Part shown: one piece after another, positions 1 to 6,742 of the stretch
How the letters are laid out: each line of letters opens with the position of its first letter
Position numbering within the stretch: the stretch's first letter is position 1
NCBI GenBank assembly: GCA_021741145.1
Contig: JAIOYK010000042.1
Location: forward strand, 1 to 48,213
DNA: 48,213 bases
DNA from: Rhodospirillum sp.
GTDB taxonomy: Bacteria > Pseudomonadota > Alphaproteobacteria > Rhodospirillales > Rhodospirillaceae
Reading direction: 5' to 3'
Translations under genes and position numbers: made by a program
The notes under the pieces: generated by a model
The model's database searches: none
The model's input: only the letters and a program-made list of their open reading frames with translations
What the model was told of the DNA's origin: nothing

Positions 1-72
1 CACCTTCGCCTTCTGCGCTTCCGTGAGGTGATCGATCTCGCATAGCCAGCGGTGAAAGCTCTTGTGGTCCAT
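1..72 (-). CDS. Transposase, N-terminal fragment (cut by window edge)
   Basis: An ATG at 72 (minus strand) opens a frame of 24 codons that runs off the left edge with no stop. The peptide reads MDHKSFHRWLCEIDHLTEAQ and onwards; the F-RWL-IDHLT-AQ pattern resembles the start of IS1595-like (zinc-ribbon) transposases. An AGGAG Shine-Dalgarno lies about 9 bases upstream (plus strand 82-86), which supports a real start. The rest of the gene and the terminal inverted repeats are outside the window, so it cannot be said whether the element is intact. The family assignment rests on a short resemblance only. Its position just upstream of the TRAP operon suggests that operon lies at the border of an insertion. 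Confidence 0.45.
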   Translation of the reverse strand, partial: MDHKSFHRWLCEIDHLTEAQKAKV

Positions 73-173
73 GGTGCCTAAACTCCTGCATTTCTCTCAC
101 TTTATAGCAATTCAATGCGATCTGCGAATAGAGCCAAAAAAATAAAAGTCGAGTCTCAAGGGGAGGTAATAAA

Positions 174-680
174 ATGTTCATCCGTCTGATCGACGGGCTG
201 AATGAGGCTATTGGCCGTGTTCTATCGATCGTGGCTATCCTATTCGCCAGCATTATTATTTATGATGTTGTCATGCGATACGCATTCAATGCGCCGTCGC
301 GGTGGGCTTTTGACATATCCAAAATGCTTTACGGATTTTATTTCGTCATGCTCGGTGGATATGCGTTGAAGCATCGCGCGCATGTCAGCGTTGACCTGCT
401 TCTTGAAAAACTTTCACCGAATGCACGACGTTGGGTGGAAATCGCCGCTTATCCAATATTTTTCTTTCCTTTCTCCTGGGTGTTTACGACCAAGAGTTTT
501 GATTTCGCCATGCGCTCCTGGAATTCGGCGGAATCAACATACGGAGCGGTACAAATTCCCGTCTATCCCCTTAAGATTTCCATGGCGGTCGCGGCGGTTC
601 TGCTTTTACTTCAGGGCGTGGCCCAAATGCTGAAACTCATCATGAATTCCGAAATGGAGGGCGAGAATGCTGAGTCCTGA
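174..680 (+). CDS. dctQ: TRAP transporter small permease (DctQ type)
   Basis: The 168-residue product is the small membrane subunit of a tripartite ATP-independent periplasmic (TRAP) transporter. It has four hydrophobic segments at about residues 14-36, 45-63, 89-107 and 133-152, as expected for DctQ, and the early MRYAFN stretch after the first helix is typical of the family. A GGGAGG ribosome site lies 6-8 bases before the ATG. The 3' end overlaps the start of dctM by 14 bases, which suggests translational coupling, and dctP follows. The gene is visibly more AT-rich than dctM and dctP directly downstream, which is odd for one operon. In the family DctQ pairs with DctM to form the Na+-driven importer; the substrate cannot be told from this subunit. 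Confidence 0.9.
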   Translation: MFIRLIDGLNEAIGRVLSIVAILFASIIIYDVVMRYAFNAPSRWAFDISKMLYGFYFVMLGGYALKHRAHVSVDLLLEKLSPNARRWVEIAAYPIFFFPFSWVFTTKSFDFAMRSWNSAESTYGAVQIPVYPLKISMAVAAVLLLLQGVAQMLKLIMNSEMEGENAES

Positions 681-1998
681 GCTTCTTGCCCTCGTGATGT
701 TCAGCCTGTTGGTGGTGGGCCTGTTCATGGGTCACCCCCTGGCCTTCGTCCTGGGTGGCACCGCGGTGATTGGCGCCCTGTTGGGACCCGGCGAGCGGGT
801 TTTGGGTATCATCGTTAGCCGGATTTTCGGTGATGTCCTCGACAACTACACCTTGATCGCCATCCCCTTGTTCGTTCTCATGGCCCGTTTCCTGTCGGAT
901 TCGGGGGTGACGGACAAAATGTTCGAATCCCTTCGCCTGATGTTGGCTCGAGTGCGCGGTGGCTTGGCCCTGGCGGTGGTATTCATCTCCATCCTGCTGG
1001 CGGCCACCACGGGGATCATCGGCGCCTCCATCACGGTGATGGGTGTCATTGCCCTGCGGCCCATGCTCCAATACCGCTACAGTCCGACCCTGACGACGGG
1101 TGTGATCGCCGCTTCGGGCAGTTTGGGTATTCTCATCCCGCCCTCGATCATGCTTATCCTGATGGCCAGTTACAGCCCCCTGTCCGTGGGCCAACTGTTC
1201 GCTGGCGCCATGGTGCCGGGAGTGGCCCTGGGCTTGACCTATGCGGTTTACGTGGCGCTGGTGGCCGTGTTCCGTCCGGATCTGGCCCCCGCGGCCCGGG
1301 CCGAGGAAGTGGGCGAACATACCCGCGCCGAGCTTTGGAAAATGCTGGGCCTGGAAGCGGTTCCGCCGCTGGTGTTGATCCTGGGCATTCTGGGCAGCTT
1401 GCTGGCGGGCATCGCCACGGCGACGGAAGCCTCGGCCATTGGGGCGTTCCTGTCGCTCGCCATCGTTATCATCCGGGGCAAATTCGAATGGCGCACCTTC
1501 CTTGGCGCCCTGCGGGAAACCGCGCGGACCTCGGCGATGATCCTGTTCATCGTGGTCGGTGCCACCGCCTTTACCGGTGTTTTCAACATCGGCGGTGGCC
1601 TGGGCGCGGTCCAGGATATCATCCGGGGCTTGGATATGCCCGCCTGGGCGCTGATTACCGTGATGATGGTGATCGTCTTCATCTTGGGCGCGTTCCTGGA
1701 CTGGACCGGTATCGTCCTTTTGTCTTTCCCCATCTTCCTGCCCATCGTTCAGGAAATGGGCGTCAACCTGCTGTGGTTCGTTGTTCTGATGGCGGTTGTT
1801 CTGCAGACCTCGTTCCTTACCCCGCCGTTTGGCTACGCGCTGTTCTATCTGCGTGCCATCGCGCCCCCGGAAGTCCGGACCGGGCAGATCATCCTGGGCG
1901 TCACGCCGTTTATCGGGCTGATCATTCTTATGGTGCTTGCCGTGGCCATCTTCCCGGAGTTGGTCACCTGGATGCCCGATCAATTGTATACCAAATAA
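667..1998 (+). CDS. dctM: TRAP transporter large permease (DctM type)
   Basis: The 443-residue, almost wholly hydrophobic protein is the large TRAP permease, which carries the transport path across the inner membrane. About a dozen transmembrane stretches are visible, as is the family signature around residues 150-165 (SGSLGILIPPSIMLI, a re-entrant loop with the conserved GILIPPS core). Length and composition are normal for DctM. It overlaps dctQ by 14 bases and is followed 17 bases later by dctP, so the three are one operon. The subtype resembles the mannitol/chloroaromatic (FcbT3-like) group by general similarity, which fits the TakP/FcbT1-like binding protein downstream. The actual ligand is not determinable from sequence alone. 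Confidence 0.95.
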   Translation: MLSPELLALVMFSLLVVGLFMGHPLAFVLGGTAVIGALLGPGERVLGIIVSRIFGDVLDNYTLIAIPLFVLMARFLSDSGVTDKMFESLRLMLARVRGGLALAVVFISILLAATTGIIGASITVMGVIALRPMLQYRYSPTLTTGVIAASGSLGILIPPSIMLILMASYSPLSVGQLFAGAMVPGVALGLTYAVYVALVAVFRPDLAPAARAEEVGEHTRAELWKMLGLEAVPPLVLILGILGSLLAGIATATEASAIGAFLSLAIVIIRGKFEWRTFLGALRETARTSAMILFIVVGATAFTGVFNIGGGLGAVQDIIRGLDMPAWALITVMMVIVFILGAFLDWTGIVLLSFPIFLPIVQEMGVNLLWFVVLMAVVLQTSFLTPPFGYALFYLRAIAPPEVRTGQIILGVTPFIGLIILMVLAVAIFPELVTWMPDQLYTK

Positions 1999-2015
1999 AA
2001 AAGGGAGGTTTCCTC

Positions 2016-3113
2016 ATGAACATGTTTACCAAGACCCTGCTTGGCGCTGTTTCGCTCAGCGTTTTGGCGGCTCCGGCTTTCGCCGCCGAGAAATGGACCA
2101 TGACGTCCACTTGGACGTCTTCTCTGGCGCTGATCGAGTTTGACAAGCATTGGGTCGAGCTGGTGAACAAGCTGGCTGGCGACGAGTTGCAGATTGACTT
2201 TTTCGAGGGCGGCACCCTGGTGCCCTCCGGTGAGGTCTTCGGCGCGGTGCAGTCCGGCGATATCCAGGCTGGCGCCGATTGGCCCGGCTATTGGGCGGGC
2301 CGTAGCCCGGCATTCTCTCCGCTGGCCACCCACACCAGCCTGTTCAACGCCGTCGATTACATGAACTGGATCACCGCCTGGGGTGGCGAGGATCTCTACA
2401 AGAAGGTCTATGGCGCGTTCGGCATGGTTTATATCCCCTATGCCGTGACCAGCGATGAATCCGGCTTCCGGACTCAGACGCCGATCAAGACGAAGGAAGA
2501 CCTGAAGGGCAAGCGTCTGCGCCTGTCCGGTTTGGACCAGGGTAAGGTGCTGGAGCGTCTGGGTGGCAACCAGGTGTCCATGGCGGGCCAGGAAATCTAT
2601 CAGGCCATGGAACGGGGCGTGATCGACGGGGCCGAGTTTTCCACCCCGAACGTGGATCTGACCGCTGGCTTCGATCAGGTTTCCAAGGCGTGGTCCACTC
2701 CAGGCTGGCACCAGTCGGCCTCGGTCTTCGGCGTGATGATCAACAAGGCGGCCTACGACGCCCTGTCCGACGAGACCAAGGAAAAGTTGGAAATCGCCGC
2801 GCAGGCCACCATGACCTGGGGCCTGGCGACTTTCGAGAAGCTGTCTTCCCAGGCGACCCGCGATTTCGCGGCCAAGGGCATCGAGATCACCCGTATGGAT
2901 GACGCGACCCTGGCCGAGATCCAGCAGGTCTCCAACGAGGTGATTACCGAAAGCGCCTGCGCCGATCCGCTGACCGCGGAGGTCTATGCCAGCCAGCTCG
3001 CCTATCTGGCGGACTACAAGGATTGGCGCGCGGCCTCCCAGCCCTTCGGTCTGGGCCGGAACCCGAATGGCCCGGACCTGGCTAAGATTCAGGAATGCGC
3101 CGACAAGAAGTAA
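2016..3113 (+). CDS. dctP: TRAP transporter substrate-binding protein (DctP/TakP type)
   Basis: This 365-residue periplasmic binding protein delivers substrate to the DctQM permease. The start at 2016 is chosen because a GGGAGG site sits 8 bases upstream and because the product then begins with a clean signal peptide (residues 1-23, cleavage after AFA before AEKW). Mature-domain features of TakP/FcbT1-like proteins are visible: the LKGKRLRLSG segment around residue 165, which contains the carboxylate-binding arginine region, and GAEFSTPNVDL around residue 205. TakP-like proteins bind 2-oxo acids and FcbT1-like proteins aromatic acids, so an organic acid ligand is likely but inferred. A strong hairpin-plus-T-run terminator follows. 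Confidence 0.93.
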   Translation: MNMFTKTLLGAVSLSVLAAPAFAAEKWTMTSTWTSSLALIEFDKHWVELVNKLAGDELQIDFFEGGTLVPSGEVFGAVQSGDIQAGADWPGYWAGRSPAFSPLATHTSLFNAVDYMNWITAWGGEDLYKKVYGAFGMVYIPYAVTSDESGFRTQTPIKTKEDLKGKRLRLSGLDQGKVLERLGGNQVSMAGQEIYQAMERGVIDGAEFSTPNVDLTAGFDQVSKAWSTPGWHQSASVFGVMINKAAYDALSDETKEKLEIAAQATMTWGLATFEKLSSQATRDFAAKGIEITRMDDATLAEIQQVSNEVITESACADPLTAEVYASQLAYLADYKDWRAASQPFGLGRNPNGPDLAKIQECADKK

Positions 3114-3142
3114 GCCGATCCGTTCCTTGAAGTACGTCACAC

Positions 3143-3178
3143 TCCCCCGGAGGATTCATCTTCCGGGGGATTTTTTTT
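3143..3178 (+). terminator. Rho-independent terminator of the TRAP operon
   Basis: An 11-base-pair stem (3143-3153 with 3160-3170, one G-T pair) and six-base loop are followed directly by eight T residues (3171-3178). It lies 29 bases after the dctP stop. Confidence 0.9.
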
Positions 3179-3196
3179 GCGCGAGCGCCGGATAGG

Positions 3197-3226
3197 AAAA
3201 GGGCCGGAAGATCCCTCTCCCGGCCC
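3197..3226 (-). terminator. Probable terminator of acs
   Basis: On the minus strand a GGGCCGG/CCGGCCC stem (3226-3220 with 3207-3201) is followed by TTTT (plus strand 3200-3197). It lies 27 bases downstream of the acs stop codon. Confidence 0.6.
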
Positions 3227-3253
3227 ATTTCCTGGAGTCCGATCGGATCGCCA

Positions 3254-5188
3254 TCAGCCCTGGGGGCGGTTGGCGATCAGGTCGTCGACCACGGAGGGGT
3301 CCGCCAGGGTGGAGGTATCGCCCAGGGCGCCGACCTCGTTCTCGGCGATCTTGCGCAGGATGCGGCGCATGATTTTGCCGGATCGGGTTTTGGGTAGGCC
3401 GGGGGCCCACTGGATCACGTCTGGGCTGGCGATGGGACCGATTTCCCGTCGGACCCAGGCGACCAATTCCTTGCGCAGTTCATCGGTTTCCTTTTCCCCG
3501 GCCACCAGGGTGACATAGGCGTAAATGCCCTGCCCCTTGATGTCATGGGGGTAGCCGACAACCGCGGCCTCCGCGACCTTGGCGTGGGCGACCAGGGCGG
3601 ATTCGACTTCGGCGGTGCCCATGCGGTGGCCGGACACATTGATGACGTCGTCCACGCGTCCGGTGATCCAGTAATAGCCGTCTTCGTCCCGGCGACAACC
3701 GTCCCCGGTGAAGTAGTAGCCCTTATAGGTGCTGAAATAGGTCTGCACGAAGCGCTCGTGGTCGCCGTAGACGGTGCGCATCTGTCCAGGCCAAGAATCG
3801 GCGATGCAGAGATTGCCCTCGGTCGCGCCAGAGAGTTCCACGCCTTCCGCGTCGACCAATACGGGCAGAATGCCGAAGAAGGGCAGGGTGGCCGAACCGG
3901 GCTTGGCGGCGATGGCGCCGGGCAACGGGGTGATTAGAATACCGCCGGTTTCGGTCTGCCACCAGGTGTCCACGATGGGGCACCGCCCCTCGCCGACCAC
4001 GGTATTGTACCAGTTCCAGGCTTCGGGATTGATGGGCTCGCCCACTGATCCCAGGATACGCAGACTGGAGCGGTCGTGCTTCTTCACCGGCTCCTCGCCA
4101 TCGCGCATCAGGGCGCGGATGGCGGTGGGGGCGGTGTAGAAGATATTAACCTTGTGCTTCTCGACCACCTCCCAGAAGCGGGAAACGGTCGGATAATTGG
4201 GCACGCCCTCGAACATCAGGCTGATGGCGCCATTGGCGAGCGGGCCATAGACGATGTAGCTGTGCCCGGTGACCCAACCCACGTCGGCGGTGCACCAGTA
4301 GACCTCGCCCTCATGGTAGTCGAAGACGTATTCGTGGGTCATGGAGGCATAGACAAGATAGCCACCCGACGTGTGCAGCACACCTTTGGGCTTCCCGGTG
4401 GAGCCCGAGGTATAGAGGATGAACAGGGGATCCTCGGCGCTCATTTCCTCGGGCGGGCAGTCGGCGGTCTGGGCGGCGGTGACGTCTTCATACCAGCTGT
4501 CGCGACCCGCACCCATGGCCACGTCCCCGCCGGTGCGCTTGACCACGATCACGTTCTTGACGCTCGGGCAGGTAGCCAAGGCCTTATCCACGTTGGCCTT
4601 CAGCGGCACCTTGCGACCGCCGCGCAGACCCTCGTCTGAAGTGATGACCATGACGCATTCGGAATCCTGGATACGGTTGGCCAGACTGTCCGGGGAGAAC
4701 CCGCCGAAGACGATGGAATGCACCGCGCCGATGCGTGCGCAGGCCAACATGGCGACGGCGGCCTCGGGGATCATGGGCATGTAGATGCAGATCCGGTCGC
4801 CTTTCTGGACGCCCATGGCGCGCATGGCGTTGCCCAAGCGACAGACCCGCTCGTACAGGTCCCGGTAGGTGATATTGGCATCGTCCTTGGGGTCGTCGCC
4901 TTCCCAGATGATGGCGGTTTGGTCGCCTCGCTTGTCCAAATGCCGGTCCAGGCAGTTCACGGATACGTTCAGGGTCCCGTCATGGAACCACCGGATATGG
5001 ACATCATGGGTATCGAAGGAAACATCCTTTACTTGGGTATAGGGCTTGATCCAATCGATTCGCTTCCCCTGCTCGCCCCAGAATCCCTCGGAATCAGTCA
5101 AGGACTTTTCGTACATTTCCTTGTACTGAGCTTCCGTGATCAGAGCGTTCGCCGCGATTTCCGCGGGCACCGGATAAATGTCGGACAT
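3254..5188 (-). CDS. acs: Acetyl-CoA synthetase (AMP-forming)
   Basis: The 644-residue enzyme activates acetate: acetate, ATP and CoA give acetyl-CoA, AMP and pyrophosphate, through an acetyl-adenylate. The length matches bacterial Acs (about 650). The adenylate-forming P-loop [11 protein letters not shown] is at about residues 258-268, the WWQTETGG motif follows in the middle of the protein, and the C-terminal [11 protein letters not shown] motif carries the lysine (residue 605) that in the family is switched off by acetylation. It stands alone, with a terminator behind it and the Rieske-EVE-YciI genes upstream on the same strand. It would let the cell use acetate, feeding the TCA cycle and glyoxylate or ethylmalonyl-CoA pathways. 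Confidence 0.98.
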   Translation of the reverse strand: MSDIYPVPAEIAANALITEAQYKEMYEKSLTDSEGFWGEQGKRIDWIKPYTQVKDVSFDTHDVHIRWFHDGTLNVSVNCLDRHLDKRGDQTAIIWEGDDPKDDANITYRDLYERVCRLGNAMRAMGVQKGDRICIYMPMIPEAAVAMLACARIGAVHSIVFGGFSPDSLANRIQDSECVMVITSDEGLRGGRKVPLKANVDKALATCPSVKNVIVVKRTGGDVAMGAGRDSWYEDVTAAQTADCPPEEMSAEDPLFILYTSGSTGKPKGVLHTSGGYLVYASMTHEYVFDYHEGEVYWCTADVGWVTGHSYIVYGPLANGAISLMFEGVPNYPTVSRFWEVVEKHKVNIFYTAPTAIRALMRDGEEPVKKHDRSSLRILGSVGEPINPEAWNWYNTVVGEGRCPIVDTWWQTETGGILITPLPGAIAAKPGSATLPFFGILPVLVDAEGVELSGATEGNLCIADSWPGQMRTVYGDHERFVQTYFSTYKGYYFTGDGCRRDEDGYYWITGRVDDVINVSGHRMGTAEVESALVAHAKVAEAAVVGYPHDIKGQGIYAYVTLVAGEKETDELRKELVAWVRREIGPIASPDVIQWAPGLPKTRSGKIMRRILRKIAENEVGALGDTSTLADPSVVDDLIANRPQG

Positions 5189-5200
5189 GCGTTCTCTCCC

Positions 5201-5650
5201 CTATTTTTCTCTCGATCGATTTAAAGTCTTGGTTCCTTTCCCGGGTGGGTCAAGGGGACTGTGACGGTCTCCTTGACCCACCCGGGTTTGTCTTGGATCG
5301 CCGCATTGGATCCTGCCGTTTAATACGGTGACGGGAAAGGCGTCCAGCCGCTTTCCCCGGCAAGGTCCCTCGACGCAAAGGCCATCCCCCATCAGGAAAA
5401 GGGCCCCATGGGTGGCGCACTGAATGTGCGTCTTCCCCAAATTCAAAAAATCATCCGGCTTGAAATCAAGCGGAATGCGATTGTGCGGACAGCGGTTCAC
5501 ATATCCCCGAACCCCGCTGTCATGGCGGACCACGAAGACTTTCATGGGAAGGTCGTCGTCGTCCAGTACGACAAATCCCCGGGCGCCGGGATTGGCGATC
5601 TCGGCCAGATCGCAGAGGATTCCGTCGAGTCGCCGGACCGTCTCCCTCAC
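5201..5650 (-). CDS. Small Rieske [2Fe-2S] protein
   Basis: The 149-residue soluble protein has a single Rieske domain. The two cluster-binding boxes are C54-P-H56 and C78-A-T-H81, giving the C-x-H ... C-x-x-H ligand set. There is no transmembrane segment or oxygenase catalytic domain, so it is of the stand-alone ferredoxin-like type often found beside housekeeping genes in alphaproteobacteria; its partner is unknown. Its ATG overlaps the stop of the upstream EVE gene by four bases (ATGA), so the two are translationally coupled. The last roughly 30 residues (from about residue 120) look unlike a Rieske domain and are encoded by DNA forming a 16-base-pair palindrome (5240-5286), so the natural C-terminus may have been replaced or extended. 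Confidence 0.85.
   Translation of the reverse strand: MRETVRRLDGILCDLAEIANPGARGFVVLDDDDLPMKVFVVRHDSGVRGYVNRCPHNRIPLDFKPDDFLNLGKTHIQCATHGALFLMGDGLCVEGPCRGKRLDAFPVTVLNGRIQCGDPRQTRVGQGDRHSPLDPPGKGTKTLNRSREK
5240..5286 (-). repeat. 16-bp perfect inverted repeat inside the Rieske 3' end
   Basis: Bases 5240-5255 and 5271-5286 are exact reverse complements (GC-rich, CCCGGGTGGGTCAAGG arm) around a 15-base spacer. There is no T-run on the minus-strand side, so it is not a textbook terminator. It could still act as one, or as an mRNA-stabilising hairpin between the Rieske gene and acs. Confidence 0.7.
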
Positions 5651-6093
5651 GGGGCTTCCCCTGATCCCAGGACACCGCGCTCTGGTCCCAGACCACCGAG
5701 GTCCCGGATCAACGCCCAGGCCGCGTCGTCCACCGGGCAGACGGACAGGCGAGACTGCCGCACCAACGCCAGATGCGACAGGCGTTCATCCTCCTTGATC
5801 AGGGCCAGGGTCACGGGAGTAGGCAAGGGCTCGACCGCTTTGAAGTCCACCATGCCGAAGCGGCCAGAGGCATCGGTGTGGTCGGGGTAATATTCCTTGA
5901 CCACTTCAACGATGCCGACGATTCGCTTCTCGTTGACGGAATGATAGAAAAAGGCCCGGTCCCCGATCCGCATGGCTTTCATGTTATTGGAGGCTTGGTA
6001 ATTGCGCACGCCGTCCCAATGTTCCACGCCCTTTTCGACCTGATCCTCCCAGGACCAGGTGCTTGGTTCGGACTTCACCAACCAATGGGCCAT
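5647..6093 (-). CDS. EVE-domain protein
   Basis: The 148-residue product is a single EVE domain, a PUA-like fold thought to bind modified bases in nucleic acid. The hallmark start MAHWLVKSEPSTWSWED is present, followed by WDGVRNYQASNNM and the conserved FYHS and GIVEV strands. The start at 6093 is chosen over in-frame upstream ATGs because the domain begins exactly there and an AAGGAG site lies upstream at the right distance. The gene overlaps the Rieske gene by four bases and sits 76 bases downstream of the YciI-like gene. The YciI-EVE pairing next to gpsA is a recurring arrangement in alphaproteobacteria. The biochemical role is not established. Confidence 0.9.
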   Translation of the reverse strand: MAHWLVKSEPSTWSWEDQVEKGVEHWDGVRNYQASNNMKAMRIGDRAFFYHSVNEKRIVGIVEVVKEYYPDHTDASGRFGMVDFKAVEPLPTPVTLALIKEDERLSHLALVRQSRLSVCPVDDAAWALIRDLGGLGPERGVLGSGEAP

Positions 6094-6169
6094 GCCGAAG
6101 CGTCTCCTTGTGGGGGAAGGGAAGAGGATTGAGCGCGGGAAAAAGATCAAGCGACGAAAAGGCGGGAGG

Positions 6170-6460
6170 TCAGTCCGCCTTGGTGCCGACGACGATCTTG
6201 TAGCGCTTGATGACAACGGTCTCGAAGAGGCCCGCCTTGCCATAGGGGTCGCCCTCGGCGAAGGCTTCGGCCTCGATACGGTCCTCCACGTCCAGGATCA
6301 GGAGACTGCCGATCATCCCTTCGCCATCATCGGTCAGCAAAGGGCCACCGAGCAAGACCTTGTCCCCCCAACTTCGCAGGAATTCCAGGTGAGCGGGACG
6401 ATTTTCCTGGCGGACATGGGCGTGGTTGGTCTTGTCCTGGCATTGGACGACATACAGCAT
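6170..6460 (-). CDS. YciI-like protein
   Basis: The 96-residue protein belongs to the YciI family (ferredoxin-like fold, related to dye-decolourising and muconolactone isomerase-like folds). It shows the conserved RPAHLEFL segment with H24 and the GGPLLTDDGEGMIGS segment with the acidic residues at 44-45, which form the putative active site. Length is normal. Function is unknown beyond the fold; some relatives are dehalogenase-like or chlorocatechol-associated, but nothing here supports that. It is the first gene of a YciI-EVE-Rieske run. In related genomes it directly follows gpsA; here a large signalling gene lies between them. Confidence 0.88.
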   Translation of the reverse strand: MLYVVQCQDKTNHAHVRQENRPAHLEFLRSWGDKVLLGGPLLTDDGEGMIGSLLILDVEDRIEAEAFAEGDPYGKAGLFETVVIKRYKIVVGTKAD

Positions 6461-6700
6461 TAATGGCTCCCCGATACGGATTCATGGAATTCCATAAAAA
6501 CACAAGTCCTGGCGCGTGGTGGTTCCCACGTCTCGATCTTGCGGCTCCATCTCGAAGGTGGAGTCCGGACTGACTTTGGGTCAAAGGATCCGCTCCCTTG
6601 GTCCCCGCTGGCGCGGGTCCCTGGAAATCGGCGACAGCATAGCAGCGCCCTCCAACATGGGACAGACCAGAGAATTCCACGAAACGGGGGAAACCACCAG

Positions 6701-6717
6701 ACGCAATTTTATTGCGT
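6701..6717. other. Small perfect hairpin downstream of the GGDEF-EAL gene
   Basis: ACGCAAT and ATTGCGT form a 7-base-pair stem with a TTT loop, 26 bases after the stop of the minus-strand gene at 6743. There is no T-run on the minus strand, so terminator function is uncertain. Confidence 0.4.
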
Positions 6718-6742
6718 TTCCCCAGACCCAGACACCCCACGG

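Noticed and set aside
640-1983. Long minus-strand open frame opposite dctM
   Set aside because: It is a mirror of the dctM gene on the other strand with a highly charged, repetitive composition and no ribosome site; dctM is clearly the real gene.
1335-2015. Upstream extension of the dctP frame
   Set aside because: The segment overlaps dctM in another frame and has no family sequence; the signal peptide and GGGAGG site fix the start at 2016.
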